Shown: positions 42,138 to 51,173 of the stretch, one piece after another | Layout: each line of letters opens with the position of its first letter | Numbering within the stretch: position 1 is the first letter of the stretch | Program-made: the position numbers and the translations under genes | The notes under the pieces: model-generated | Told to the model about the DNA's origin: nothing | Seen by the model: the letters and a program-made list of their open reading frames with translations, nothing else | Databases searched by the model: none | Origin: Dehalococcoidia bacterium | Lineage (GTDB): Bacteria; Chloroflexota; Dehalococcoidia; UBA2979 | Direction: 5' to 3' | NCBI GenBank assembly: GCA_023228825.1 | Contig: JALOAL010000004.1 | Coordinates: 62,001-126,000 of the forward strand | Length of the DNA: 64,000 nucleotides

Positions 42138-43199
42138 ATGACGGCGGGGCACATGACCCCGGATACCGGCAGCGGCCCCACGCGCAACCACGCGCCCGGC
42201 CTGGATCAGGACCTCGAGCAGGATCTGGGCCGGGTGCTGGCGCTCTGGCTCGTGGACGAGGGATCGTCCGCGGACGACATCGCGGCGCGCGTGCAGGAGA
42301 TGGCCTCTCGCTTTGACCGGGAGGCCGCCTCCGCAGCGCTGGCGGAACTCGCAGACGCCGGGCTGGTGCGCACCCGCGCCCGCAGCGGCGACGAGGTGGA
42401 CTATGTCCGCACCACGCTGGGGCACGAATACGTGGGCGACGGGTTCGCCTCGGACTCCCCGGTGGCCACGCGCCTGGCGGAGTTGGAGCACCTGCGCACG
42501 GACCTGGTGGCCACCATCGCGCACGAACTGAAGACGCCGCTCACCGCCATCCGTACCTGTGTGGGCCTGCTCATCGACTCCGCCGGCCGCGCGGACGAGG
42601 AGGTGCGGGAGCGCTTGCTGACGCGCGTGGCCACCAGCGCGGAGAGCATGCAGCACCTGATCGCCAACCTGCTGGATCTGGCCGGCTATCGGGCTGGCAG
42701 CGTGCAACTGGAGCCGCGCTGGGTGGACGCCACGCAGGTGGCCCGGGACGCCGCCGCCTACCTGGCGCCGCAGATCGAGGAACGCCGGCAGGAGGTGCGC
42801 TTCACCGCGCCGCCCGCCCTGCAGGTCTACGCCGACCGACGCCGCCTGGAACAGGCGCTGGGGAACCTGCTCTCCAACGCCCTCAAGTTCTCGCCGCCGG
42901 ACTCGGTGATCGAGGTCACCGTGCGGCCGGACGGCGACCAGGTGGCGTGGGACATCCGTGACCACGGCGAGGGCATCACGGAGGAGGACCAGAGCCACCT
43001 CTTTGAACGGTTCTTCCGCGGGCGCGGCGACCGCGAGGGCGGGACGGGACTGGGCCTGCCAATTGCGCTGGCGGCGGTGCAGGCGCACGGTGGCTCCATC
43101 ACCGTGGACAGCGAGCCGGGACGGGGGAGCACCTTCACCGTGACCATCCCCGTAGCCCGCGACCCGGGTGGTCACGACGAAGACGGAGGTCAGTCGTGA
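42138..43199 (+). CDS. Cytosolic histidine kinase with N-terminal winged-helix-like module
   Basis: A 353-residue kinase without membrane helices. Residues about 28-100 resemble a winged helix (VLALWLVDEGSSADDIAARV, AALAELADAGLVRTR, then DEVDYVRTTLGHEYV). HisKA H-box IAHELKTPLT has His129. N-box NLLSNALKF, G1 DHGEGI, G2 GTGLGLPIAL follow. The sensing module is unusual. The regulator at 43196 overlaps by 4 bp (GTGA) and is the clear partner. Confidence 0.92.
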   Translation: MTAGHMTPDTGSGPTRNHAPGLDQDLEQDLGRVLALWLVDEGSSADDIAARVQEMASRFDREAASAALAELADAGLVRTRARSGDEVDYVRTTLGHEYVGDGFASDSPVATRLAELEHLRTDLVATIAHELKTPLTAIRTCVGLLIDSAGRADEEVRERLLTRVATSAESMQHLIANLLDLAGYRAGSVQLEPRWVDATQVARDAAAYLAPQIEERRQEVRFTAPPALQVYADRRRLEQALGNLLSNALKFSPPDSVIEVTVRPDGDQVAWDIRDHGEGITEEDQSHLFERFFRGRGDREGGTGLGLPIALAAVQAHGGSITVDSEPGRGSTFTVTIPVARDPGGHDEDGGQS

Positions 43200-43897
43200 G
43201 ACTGCTGATCGTGGACGACGCGCCCGAGGTGGTGGAGTCCGTGCAACTGGACTTCATGCTCATGTGGCCCGGCGCCGAGGTGCTCTCCGCCGGTGACGGC
43301 CAGACCGGCATGGAGATGCTGAGCCGCGAGACGTTTGACCTGGTCCTGCTGGACATTGGCCTGCCGGACGAAGACGGCTTCACCGTGCTGGAGCGCATTC
43401 GGGAGACCTCCAACATCCCGGTGGTGATGCTGACCGCGCGCGACGCCACGGAGGAGAAGATCCGGGGGCTCCAGATGGGCGCGGACGACTACATCACCAA
43501 GCCCTTCAACCACCGCGAACTGATCGAGCGCGTGCGCGCCGTCCTCCGTCGCGTGGAACTCACGCGCTCCAGCGGCCCCACCGTGCGTTACGAAGACTTC
43601 GAGATGGACTTCCAGAAGCAGGAGGTGCGCGTGGGCGGCAAGCCGGTGCACCTCACGCCCACGGAGTACAACGTGCTGCACCACCTGGTCCAGCACCAGG
43701 GCCTGGTGCAGGGCCACGAGACGCTGCTGAAACAGGTATGGGGACCGGAGTACCGGGACGAGGTGGAGTACCTCCGGGTCTACGTGCGCCGCATCCGCGA
43801 AAAACTGGGCGACGACCCGGATCGCCCGCGGTACATCGCCACGGTCCGGGGCTACGGCTACCGCTTCGGCCCGTCCCGCCCAGCCGTGCCCGCGTAG
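43196..43897 (+). CDS. OmpR/KdpE-type response regulator
   Basis: A 233-residue regulator: DD at 7-8, phospho-Asp53 in LLDIGLPDEDG, Lys in TKPFN near 102, then winged helix with LTPTEYNVLHHLVQHQ and ATVRGYGYRF. GTG start coupled to the kinase. Targets probably include neighbouring stress and respiration genes, by position only. Confidence 0.94.
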   Translation: MRLLIVDDAPEVVESVQLDFMLMWPGAEVLSAGDGQTGMEMLSRETFDLVLLDIGLPDEDGFTVLERIRETSNIPVVMLTARDATEEKIRGLQMGADDYITKPFNHRELIERVRAVLRRVELTRSSGPTVRYEDFEMDFQKQEVRVGGKPVHLTPTEYNVLHHLVQHQGLVQGHETLLKQVWGPEYRDEVEYLRVYVRRIREKLGDDPDRPRYIATVRGYGYRFGPSRPAVPA

Positions 43898-43942
43898 GAC
43901 GCGCCGGTGCACTTCCCGCTGCGCATGGACGCCCGCCTCGGT

Positions 43943-44284
43943 TCAGCCATGGGCGCCTCGGACGGAGCGGCGGCGGTGGCGACGGAGGCGATGGCGCAGA
44001 CGGGGCCGCAGCGGCGGGCGCGCGGCGTGATCCCCGGAGGCACGGGCATGGTGACCGGCGGCGTGCGTCCTCGGCCGGCGCCGCCCCGCCCGGCCGAGGA
44101 CTCCCCGCCAGCGCCGCTCGAGCCCCCGAGGCAGGCGTCCCAGGCGGCGGCGGCCTCGGGCTCTGGTGCCCGGACCGCTGGGGTGACCTGGACTCGCCCG
44201 CCTCGGGCTGAACGCAAGCCCGAGGGCGAGGACGAGCAGAAGGATGCTCTCCGCGGCCAGCCATCCGAAAATCGGTGGGGGCAT
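43943..44284 (-). CDS. Doubtful small membrane protein
   Basis: A 113-residue frame with one good N-terminal membrane helix (FGWLAAESILLLVLALGLAF) and an AGGAG nine bases before the ATG at 44284. The remaining 80 residues are Arg/Gly/His-rich, not clearly protein-like. It fills an otherwise empty 598-bp gap (43898-44495). The plus strand there reads only as Pro/Ala/Arg-rich frames. It may be real with a basic tail or simply chance. Confidence 0.35.
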   Translation of the reverse strand: MPPPIFGWLAAESILLLVLALGLAFSPRRASPGHPSGPGTRARGRRRLGRLPRGLERRWRGVLGRAGRRRPRTHAAGHHARASGDHAARPPLRPRLRHRLRRHRRRSVRGAHG

Positions 44285-44495
44285 GTGCGTTCGCTCCTGT
44301 GCCTCACGCGCGGGGGACAGGGACGGGTTGGCGCGCGTGAGGCAGTTGCATCGTCGCGCGTCCTCTGTACGGACGCAGGGCCTTTAGTCACGCCCGCCGA
44401 GGAGTCGCGCCAGTCGAGCAGGACAGCCGGAGGCCGGAACAGGGAGAGCGCATCGTCACAGGGCGGCGCCGGAGCGCAGGACAAGAGGGGCGGCT

Positions 44496-45188
44496 ATGGA
44501 GACTGATCAGCCAGCGGTGGAACACGAGGGCCCCACGGGGCCCCATGCGCTGTTCCTGGACGGGTTGGACCAGGACACCCGCGAGCGCTTCATCGAACGG
44601 GCGGTGCGCCGCCGGTTCGACGTGGAGGAGATGATCCTGCACGAGGGCGAACCGGGCGCCGGCCTGTTCGTCACCACGCGCGGGCTGGTGAAGGTGTTCA
44701 AGACCTCCGTCAACGGCCGCGAGCAGGTGCTCCGCTACGCGCCCTCCGGCTCGTCCTTCAACGAGGTCACCGTGCTGGACGGGGGAGTGAACCCCACCAG
44801 CGCCCAGGCGGTGACCTCCACGGAGGTGCTGATCATCTCGCGCCAGTTGATGAGTGAACTGGGCGACAACGACGTGCGCGTCAACCGCGCCATCGTGGAC
44901 TCCATGAGCGGCCTCTACCGCCACCTGATGCAGATGGTGGAGGACCTCTCCTTCCGCCACGTCTCGGAGCGCGTGGCGCGCGTCCTGTTGCAGTCCGTGA
45001 TGCCCCGCCCGGGCGTGGGCGCCGGCGTGGACATGCACCGTCGCCTCACGCAGAGCGAGATCGCGGAGATGATCGGCAGCACGCGGGAAGTCGTGGGCCG
45101 GGCGCTGCGCGAACTGGAGGACGCCGGCGCCATCCGCGTGGAGCGTGGCGTGATCTCGCTGGTGGACGCCTCGCGCCTGGAGTCGTAG
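44496..45188 (+). CDS. Crp/Fnr family transcriptional regulator
   Basis: A 230-residue regulator. The cyclic-nucleotide-like sensor domain (about 20-145) has EGEPGAGLFVTTRGLVKVFK. A dimer helix and winged helix with LTQSEIAEMIGSTREVVGRAL (HTH) follow. No Fnr-type N-terminal cysteine cluster is present, so it does not hold an Fe-S cluster; haem or ligand sensing is possible. It sits 226 bp before the oxidase gene on the same strand, so that oxidase and the hemerythrin genes are likely targets. Confidence 0.93.
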   Translation: METDQPAVEHEGPTGPHALFLDGLDQDTRERFIERAVRRRFDVEEMILHEGEPGAGLFVTTRGLVKVFKTSVNGREQVLRYAPSGSSFNEVTVLDGGVNPTSAQAVTSTEVLIISRQLMSELGDNDVRVNRAIVDSMSGLYRHLMQMVEDLSFRHVSERVARVLLQSVMPRPGVGAGVDMHRRLTQSEIAEMIGSTREVVGRALRELEDAGAIRVERGVISLVDASRLES

Positions 45189-45414
45189 CCGCCCACCGCG
45201 TGGCCTGACCGCGGACGCCCTCCCGCTACTCCCGCGCTCGGGGACTTTTGTCGCAGACCAATACGGAATCGCGGCCCATGGTTGGAGCGTGGGACGGGGC
45301 CTGCCGCCGCGGGCGGGCCCCGCCCCCGTGACCCCGCCGACGCGGGTGGGTGCTCCCGCCGCTCGGCCCGCCGGACGCCCTACTGGACGCCCTGCTCGAA
45401 ACGAGGAGCGTGTA

Positions 45415-47208
45415 GTGGCTCAGTTGACCCAGGTCGCCGTCCCCGAACAGTCAGCAGTGTGGTCATGGATGACCACCGTGGACCACAAGCGAGTGGGCGC
45501 CATGTACGGCGTCACGGCGCTGATCTTTTTCCTGATCGGCGGCGTGGAAGCGCTCATGATCCGCACGCAACTGGCCCAGCCCAACGGCCAGGTGATTGAT
45601 GCGGAACTCTACAACCAACTCTTCACCACCCACGCGCTGACCATGATCTTCCTGGCGATCATGCCGCTGACGGTGGCGCTGATGAATTACCTCATCCCGC
45701 TGCACATCGGCGCTCGGGACGTGGCCTTCCCTCGGTTGAACGCGCTCAGTTACTGGGTCTACCTGGGCGGCGGCGTGATGTTGACCGCCTCCTTCTTCCT
45801 GGGCGGGGCGCCCAACGGGGGCTGGTTTAACTACGCGCCACTGAGTACGCCTGAGTTCTCGCCCGGCTCCGCCATCGACTTCTACGTGATCTCGCTGCTG
45901 ATCCTGGGTGTGTCGTCCTTGATTGGCGCGATGAACTTCATCGTCACGATCATCAACATGCGCGGGCCGGGCATGACCATGATGCGGCTGCCGGTCTTCA
46001 CGTGGTCTGCGCTGGTTGCGTCGTTCCTGCTGCTGCTGTCGCTGCCGGTGCTGTCGGTGGCCCTCATCCAGTTGTACTTCGACCGGAACTTCGGCACCCA
46101 CTTCTTCGTGCCGGAGGCTGGCGGCGACCCCATCCTGTGGCAGCACATCTTCTGGATCTTCGGCCACCCGGAGGTCTACATCCTGGTGCTGCCCTCCATG
46201 GGCATCATCTCCGAGGTGCTCCCGGTCATGGCGCGCAAGCCGCTCTTCGGCTATTCCGCTGTGGTCTTCTCCACCATCGCCATTGGGGTGCTGGGCTTCG
46301 GCGTGTGGAGCCACCACATGTTCACCACCGGCCTGGGCACGGTGCCTCAGATCGCCTTCTCCGCCAGCACCATGGCCATTGGCATTCCCACGGGGATCAA
46401 GATCTTCAACTGGCTGGGGACCACGTATGGCGGCAGCCTGCGCATGAACACGGCCATGTACTACGCGCTGTCGTTCATCGTGCTGTTCACCATCGGCGGT
46501 ATCTCCGGCGTGATGCACGCCAGCCCGGGCGTGGACTCGCACCAGCAGGACTCCTACTTCGTGGTGGCGCACATCCACTACGTCCTGTTCGGCGGGTCGA
46601 TGATGGGCCTGTTCGCCGGGTTCTACTACTGGTTCCCCAAGGTCACCGGGCGCTTCCTGTCCGAGGTGATCGGCAAGTGGTCCTTCTGGCTGATGTTCGC
46701 GGGCGTCAACCTCACCTTCTTCCCCATGCACTTCCTGGGCCTCTCCGGGATGCCGCGCCGCATCTACACGTACGAGGCGGGCCTGGGCTGGGACACCTGG
46801 AACTTCGTCGCGACCATCGGCTCGTTCGTCCTGGGCTTCGGCGTGCTGCTGTTCGTGGTGAACGTGGTGCACTCCATGCGCCAGCCGCGCACCGTACCGG
46901 ACAACCCGTGGGACGCCAGCACGCTGGAGTGGGCCACGAGTTCGCCCCCGCCCGCCCACAACTTTGACCGTATCCCGGAAGTCCGAGACCGCGACCCACT
47001 GTGGTACGAACGCGAGCACCCGCAGGAGCACTCGGACGCGCCGGTGGGCCACATCCACCTGCCGCCGCCCTCCTATTTCCCGATGGTGGTGGCGCTGGGC
47101 ATCATCACCATGGGCGTGGGCTTCCTCTCCCACCTGGCGCTCACGTTCGCGGGGCTGGCCCTGCTCGTCTACGGTGTGGTCGCCTGGGCGATGGAGCCCA
47201 CGGACTGA
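45415..47208 (+). CDS. ctaD: Haem-copper oxidase (cytochrome c oxidase) subunit I
   Basis: A 597-residue type A oxidase subunit. WMTTVDHKRVGAMYG opens it; TTHALTMIFL holds a haem a ligand; FGHPEVYILVLPSMGIISEVL carries the CuB His and the cross-linked Tyr; HHMFTTG holds two further CuB ligands; VVAHIHYVLFGG holds haem ligands. A C-terminal extension (HIHLPPPSYFPMVVALGI) adds about two helices. GTG 45415 has GAGGAG six bases before it. Subunits II and III are not in the window next to it, which is unusual. The 226-bp upstream region includes GACTTTTGTCG, shared with the universal stress gene region. Confidence 0.95.
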   Translation: MAQLTQVAVPEQSAVWSWMTTVDHKRVGAMYGVTALIFFLIGGVEALMIRTQLAQPNGQVIDAELYNQLFTTHALTMIFLAIMPLTVALMNYLIPLHIGARDVAFPRLNALSYWVYLGGGVMLTASFFLGGAPNGGWFNYAPLSTPEFSPGSAIDFYVISLLILGVSSLIGAMNFIVTIINMRGPGMTMMRLPVFTWSALVASFLLLLSLPVLSVALIQLYFDRNFGTHFFVPEAGGDPILWQHIFWIFGHPEVYILVLPSMGIISEVLPVMARKPLFGYSAVVFSTIAIGVLGFGVWSHHMFTTGLGTVPQIAFSASTMAIGIPTGIKIFNWLGTTYGGSLRMNTAMYYALSFIVLFTIGGISGVMHASPGVDSHQQDSYFVVAHIHYVLFGGSMMGLFAGFYYWFPKVTGRFLSEVIGKWSFWLMFAGVNLTFFPMHFLGLSGMPRRIYTYEAGLGWDTWNFVATIGSFVLGFGVLLFVVNVVHSMRQPRTVPDNPWDASTLEWATSSPPPAHNFDRIPEVRDRDPLWYEREHPQEHSDAPVGHIHLPPPSYFPMVVALGIITMGVGFLSHLALTFAGLALLVYGVVAWAMEPTD

Positions 47209-47243
47209 CCTCACGCTGAGGGCCGCCGCCGCCCACACCAACC

Positions 47244-47268
47244 CTGGCCGGCCATTCGGGCCGGCCAG
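47244..47268 (+). other. Hairpin between oxidase and hemerythrin genes
   Basis: Stem CTGGCCGGCC / GGCCGGCCAG (10 bp, 5-nt loop) in the 77-bp gap. No T tract follows, so it may be a processing or attenuation element rather than a full terminator. Confidence 0.5.
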
Positions 47269-47285
47269 CCGTACGGGAGGGTGAC

Positions 47286-47756
47286 ATGACCGACCCGAGG
47301 ATCGCCGACGCGCTGGAGCGCGAGCACCGCGAGATCGACGCCGGCCTGGCCGAGTTCACGGCCGCGCTGGACGGCGGCGAGTGGCGCACCCAGCCCCTGC
47401 TGGACGCCGCAGCCGCCCTCCGCCGTCACATCTACATCGAAGAGGAGATGCTCTTCCCGGCGCTACGCGCCGCGGGCCTCTGGGGCCCCGTGGCCGTGAT
47501 GCTGCGCGAGCACGGCGAGATCTGGAGCGCTCTGGACGAACTCGAGGAAGTGGCGGGCGAGCAAGTCAGCGACGACAACGCACGCCAGGTCTACCGCCGC
47601 CTCGCCGCGCTCCTCGAGATCCACAACGACAAGGAAGAGGCCATCCTGTACCCGCAGTCGGACACGGTGGTGGACGAGGCGACGCGCTCTCGCATTGAGC
47701 ACTACCTTGAGCACAGCACGCTCCCGCCCGGCTGGACCTGCCAGGCGCTCGCCTGA
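47286..47756 (+). CDS. Hemerythrin-like (HHE) domain protein 1
   Basis: A 156-residue four-helix protein with candidate di-iron ligands: EREHREID, RRHIYIEEEMLFPAL, LREHGEIWSAL, IHNDKEEAILYP. Such proteins bind O2 or NO or help repair iron-sulfur proteins. GGGAGGGTGAC precedes ATG 47286. It lies directly after the oxidase and before a second HHE protein. Confidence 0.9.
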   Translation: MTDPRIADALEREHREIDAGLAEFTAALDGGEWRTQPLLDAAAALRRHIYIEEEMLFPALRAAGLWGPVAVMLREHGEIWSALDELEEVAGEQVSDDNARQVYRRLAALLEIHNDKEEAILYPQSDTVVDEATRSRIEHYLEHSTLPPGWTCQALA

Positions 47757-47769
47757 GGAGGGCCGTCTC

Positions 47770-48327
47770 GTGGCTGACCCGTTCGCGCAACTGACCGAGG
47801 AGCACGAGCAGATCGCCGCCGCCGTAGCCGTGGCACGCAATGCAGCAGAAGCCGTCGCCGCCTACCCGGACGACGAGAGCCTGATCCCGGCCATGCTGGA
47901 GGAGTTGCGAGGCCTCCAGCGCTTCATGGCGCGGGAACTGGCGCTGCACATCGCGCGCGAGGAGCAGGTGATCTTCCCGGCCTTCCGCGCGCTGGACGGC
48001 CATGACCGCCTGGTGGACGAACTCCTGGTTCAGCATGACCGCGTGCGCGAACGTCGGGCGCTCCTCGACCGCGTGATGGCGGCGCTGGAGGACCACCACG
48101 ACGAGGTGGAGCAGCAGAGCGAGCGCCTTGCGGAGCGCCTCGCCGCCGCCGGTGCGGCGCCGTCCCCGGAGGTGCTGCGGGAGTTGCTGGACGGCGTGCG
48201 GCAACTGGACTGGATCCTGCAGGGCCACTTCTCGGACGAAGAAGACGACATGTTCGCCCCCGGCGCGGAACTCTTTGAGCCAGCGGAACTGGAGCGCCTG
48301 TCCGCCGCCATGAAGGAGATCCAGTAG
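47770..48327 (+). CDS. Hemerythrin-like (HHE) domain protein 2
   Basis: A 185-residue four-helix protein: LTEEHEQIAAAV, LHIAREEQVIFPAF, LVQHDRVRERRAL and LQGHFSDEEDDMF carry the His/Glu ligand pattern. GTG start at 47770 with GAGGAGGG upstream, 13 bp after the first HHE gene. The pair differs in length and sequence, so they are not simple recent duplicates. Confidence 0.88.
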   Translation: MADPFAQLTEEHEQIAAAVAVARNAAEAVAAYPDDESLIPAMLEELRGLQRFMARELALHIAREEQVIFPAFRALDGHDRLVDELLVQHDRVRERRALLDRVMAALEDHHDEVEQQSERLAERLAAAGAAPSPEVLRELLDGVRQLDWILQGHFSDEEDDMFAPGAELFEPAELERLSAAMKEIQ

Positions 48328-48352
48328 CCAGCGCGGTGGAGAGGAGGTCCCT

Positions 48353-48898
48353 GTGACCGAGTTGATCACCGTGGGCCATGGGACGCTGAGTCAGGACGCC
48401 TTTGTCGAGTTGCTGCGCCAGGCGGAGGTACGCGCCGTCGTGGACGTGCGCATCGCGCCAGGCAGCCGCCGCAGCCCTCATTTCCTGCGCGAAGCACTGG
48501 AACGCTGGCTGCCGGAGGCCGGCGTGGGCTACCGCTGGGAGCAGGCGCTAGGCGGCTTCCGGCCGGAGCCGCTGGTGGTGCTGGACACCGCGCTCCGTAA
48601 CGCCTCGTTCCGCGCCTACGCTGCGTACATGCGCACACCGGAGTTCCAGGCGGCGCTCCGGGGCATGCTCGCGAGCGCGGAGGAGACGCGCACCGCGGTG
48701 ATGTGCAGCGAGACGGTGTGGTGGCGCTGCCACCGACGGCTGATCGCGGACCACGCAACGCTGCTGGACGGAGTGGCGGTGCACCACCTGATGCCACCGG
48801 GACGCCTCGCCCCGCACGCGGTCACGCACGGCGTGCGCGTGGCGGGCACGTCGCTGCTCTACGACCGCACGGACGAGGACTCGGCCTCGAGCGGCTAG
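48353..48898 (+). CDS. DUF488 family protein
   Basis: A 181-residue protein: LITVGHGTLSQDAFVELL, VVDVRIAPGSRRSPHF and late CSETVWWRCHRRLIADHATL are the DUF488 signature (two conserved Cys and the RCHR motif). Function unknown; some are linked to stress or haem/nitrogen-oxide contexts. GTG 48353 with GAGGAGG upstream; likely co-transcribed with the HHE genes. Confidence 0.9.
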   Translation: MTELITVGHGTLSQDAFVELLRQAEVRAVVDVRIAPGSRRSPHFLREALERWLPEAGVGYRWEQALGGFRPEPLVVLDTALRNASFRAYAAYMRTPEFQAALRGMLASAEETRTAVMCSETVWWRCHRRLIADHATLLDGVAVHHLMPPGRLAPHAVTHGVRVAGTSLLYDRTDEDSASSG

Positions 48899-48920
48899 CG
48901 ATGGCCCACTCGGTGACCGG

Positions 48921-49802
48921 CTAGATGCGGTACTCGCCGGTATCCGCGCGCTGGAGGGCGCCCTCCGCCCCCGCGAGGCCGGGCACCACCGGCGCCGAGG
49001 GGCGCTGGGCGGCGCGACGCCGAGGCGTGAGCAGGATGTGGGCCGCGCGGTCCAGCACGAACCCCAGCGCGCCGATCACCACGATCGCCGCCACCAGGTC
49101 CGAGTAGGCGAAGCGGTCCCGTGAGTCCAGGATGAAGTAGCCCAGCCCAGAGTCCACGCCCAGCATCTCCGCCGGCACCAGGATGATCCACGCCGTGGTC
49201 AGCGCCAGCCGCAGGCCGGTCAGCACGTCCGAGCGGATGCCCGGCCACACGATCGTGCGCATCATCTCGAACGGGGTGGCCCTCAGGCTGCGGCCCAGCA
49301 TCAGCCACTGCGGATCCAGCGCGGCCACGCCGGCGCTGGTGCTCAGGGCAATGGGCCACACCGCGCCGATGGCGATCAGGAAGTACACGGGCTGGTCGCC
49401 CACGCCGAACCAGATGATCGCCAGCGGCGTCCACGACAGCGGCGAGACCATCCGCACGAATGAGGCCACCGGCCCCGCCACCCGGTTGAACACCGGCAGC
49501 CCGCCCAGCGCGAGGCCGAACGGAATGCCGATGGCCGCCGCGATCAGCAGGCCCACCAGGATGCGCTTCAGGCTGGCCGCCACGTGGCGGTTCAGGGCGC
49601 CCTCTGCCAGCAGGTCCGCCAGGGCCCGGGCGCCCCGGTCAGGCGCGAACGCCGCCAGGAAACTCCCGGGCTCCACGAACAGGCGGACGGCGGCCCACCA
49701 CAACGCCACGGCCAGGACGCCGCCCAGCACGGGCAGCGCCACGGTGGCGGCCACGCCGCCGACACGCGCGCGCAGGTCGGGACGAGGGCGGGCCTGCTGC
49801 AT
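48921..49802 (-). CDS. NitT/TauT-type ABC permease (SsuC-like)
   Basis: A 293-residue permease with six helices; TPFEMMRTIVWPGIRSDVLTGL is the EAA loop and VPAEMLGVDSGLGYFILDSRD is typical of SsuC/TauC. ATG at 49802 overlaps the binding-protein TAA by one base (TAATG). Last gene of the 48921-53610 operon. Confidence 0.93.
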   Translation of the reverse strand: MQQARPRPDLRARVGGVAATVALPVLGGVLAVALWWAAVRLFVEPGSFLAAFAPDRGARALADLLAEGALNRHVAASLKRILVGLLIAAAIGIPFGLALGGLPVFNRVAGPVASFVRMVSPLSWTPLAIIWFGVGDQPVYFLIAIGAVWPIALSTSAGVAALDPQWLMLGRSLRATPFEMMRTIVWPGIRSDVLTGLRLALTTAWIILVPAEMLGVDSGLGYFILDSRDRFAYSDLVAAIVVIGALGFVLDRAAHILLTPRRRAAQRPSAPVVPGLAGAEGALQRADTGEYRI

Positions 49803-51115
49803 TACACGTCGATCCGCTCTTCGCGCTCCAGGCTCGGCTCAATGTCGAAGCGCTCGGCGCCGCCGGCAGCCTCGATGGCCGCGCGGGCGTACTGGTCGTC
49901 CACCAGCATGCGGTGCGCCTCCGCCGGGTCCAGGTCCTGCAGGAAGGCGTTGTCGCCCTCCACCACCGTCTGTTTCAACTCCTCGATCAGGCGCTCCGTG
50001 TACGTGGAGTACGGGAACGGCTGGAAGTCGATGCGCTGGGTCTCCCACTCCGGGTGCTGGATGGCCCCCAGCGGCCCGTACTCCTCGATGTCGTAGTGCG
50101 ACATCGCGCGTTCGATGACTTCCAGCGGCTGGGGCAGGTAGTTCTCGCCGTCACCGGAGAGCAGGCGCGCGGCCTCCACCCGGTTCTCGCGGGCGTAGAC
50201 CTGCGCGCGGGCCAGGCTGCTGACCACCGCCTGCGACCAGTTGGGGCGATTGACCACGTCGTCCTCGTGCATGATCGCCACGCAGCAGGCGTGCTCGAAC
50301 CAGACGTCCGGGATGAAGCGCAGGATCTTGCCCACGCCGTTGACCTCCGCCACCGCGTTGAACGGGTCCGCCACGATGTAGCCGCTGATCGAGCCGTTGG
50401 CCAGTCCGGGCGGCATGTCCGGCGGCGCCATCACCACCAGTTTCACCTCGCCCGCCTTCGGGTCGCCGGTCGTGATGGGGGTCAGGCCCGCCTCGCGCAG
50501 CAGCATCTGCAACACCACGTTGTGGACGGAGTACCAGAAGGGGATGCCGAAGGTGGTGCCGGAGAGGTCGTCCAGGCTGTCCACGTTGTTCGCCACCGTC
50601 AGCGCGGACCCACCGGTGTGGTTCCACGCCACCAGTTTCAGCGGGAAGTTCTGGCCGAAGCGGAGCCAGATGGCCATGGGCATGAGCAGGTGCACCACGT
50701 CCACCTGCCGCGCCTGGAACGCCTCCGCGATCTGCGCCCAGCCTCGGAAGAGCGTGGGGGCGGCGGGATCGAGGCCCGCCTCCTTGTAGTAGCCCAGGGC
50801 GTCCGCCAGGATCAGCGGCGTGGCGTCTGTGATGGGCAGGTAGCCCACGCGCAACTCGGTCTTCTCCAACCCGGCCGCCGCCGTGGCGCCCGAGCCGCCC
50901 GGCGTAGCCGAGGCCGTCCCGTTGCCGCCACCATTTCCATTGCCGTCGTCGTCATCGCCGCAGCCGATCAGGGCCGCACCCGCCAGGCCGGCCGCCCCCA
51001 GGGCGGTGCTGCGCAGGAACGTGCGACGGTCCAGGGGGTCCGGGCGGCCCAGGCGGCCGAGGCCGGACCTGAGGCTCGCCGCGCCGTTGCGCGGCGTCCA
51101 GAGGGAGGGAGACAT
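49802..51115 (-). CDS. NitT/TauT-type ABC substrate-binding lipoprotein
   Basis: A 437-residue binding protein. Tat signal RRTFLRSTALGAAGLAGAAL then lipobox LIGC; a Gly/Asn/Ser/Thr linker; then LRVGYLPITDATPLILADAL and FQARQVDVVHLLMPMAIWLR. It matches the nitrate/taurine/bicarbonate-binding (CmpA/NrtA/SsuA-like) family. The PYSTYTERLIEELKQT C-terminal part resembles NrtA/CmpA. GAAGG precedes ATG 51115. Ligand probably an anion or sulfonate; not readable. Confidence 0.92.
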   Translation of the reverse strand: MSPSLWTPRNGAASLRSGLGRLGRPDPLDRRTFLRSTALGAAGLAGAALIGCGDDDDGNGNGGGNGTASATPGGSGATAAAGLEKTELRVGYLPITDATPLILADALGYYKEAGLDPAAPTLFRGWAQIAEAFQARQVDVVHLLMPMAIWLRFGQNFPLKLVAWNHTGGSALTVANNVDSLDDLSGTTFGIPFWYSVHNVVLQMLLREAGLTPITTGDPKAGEVKLVVMAPPDMPPGLANGSISGYIVADPFNAVAEVNGVGKILRFIPDVWFEHACCVAIMHEDDVVNRPNWSQAVVSSLARAQVYARENRVEAARLLSGDGENYLPQPLEVIERAMSHYDIEEYGPLGAIQHPEWETQRIDFQPFPYSTYTERLIEELKQTVVEGDNAFLQDLDPAEAHRMLVDDQYARAAIEAAGGAERFDIEPSLEREERIDV

Positions 51116-51173
51116 GGCGGTAACCTTCCGATGTGGACGCACAGTGCGCCCATGTTCCAACTGTTGGCGTGAC

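Noticed and set aside
43907..44506. Plus-strand 199-residue frame between regulator and Crp gene
   Set aside because: Low-complexity Pro/Ala/Arg/Gly sequence that runs into the Crp start; no domain.
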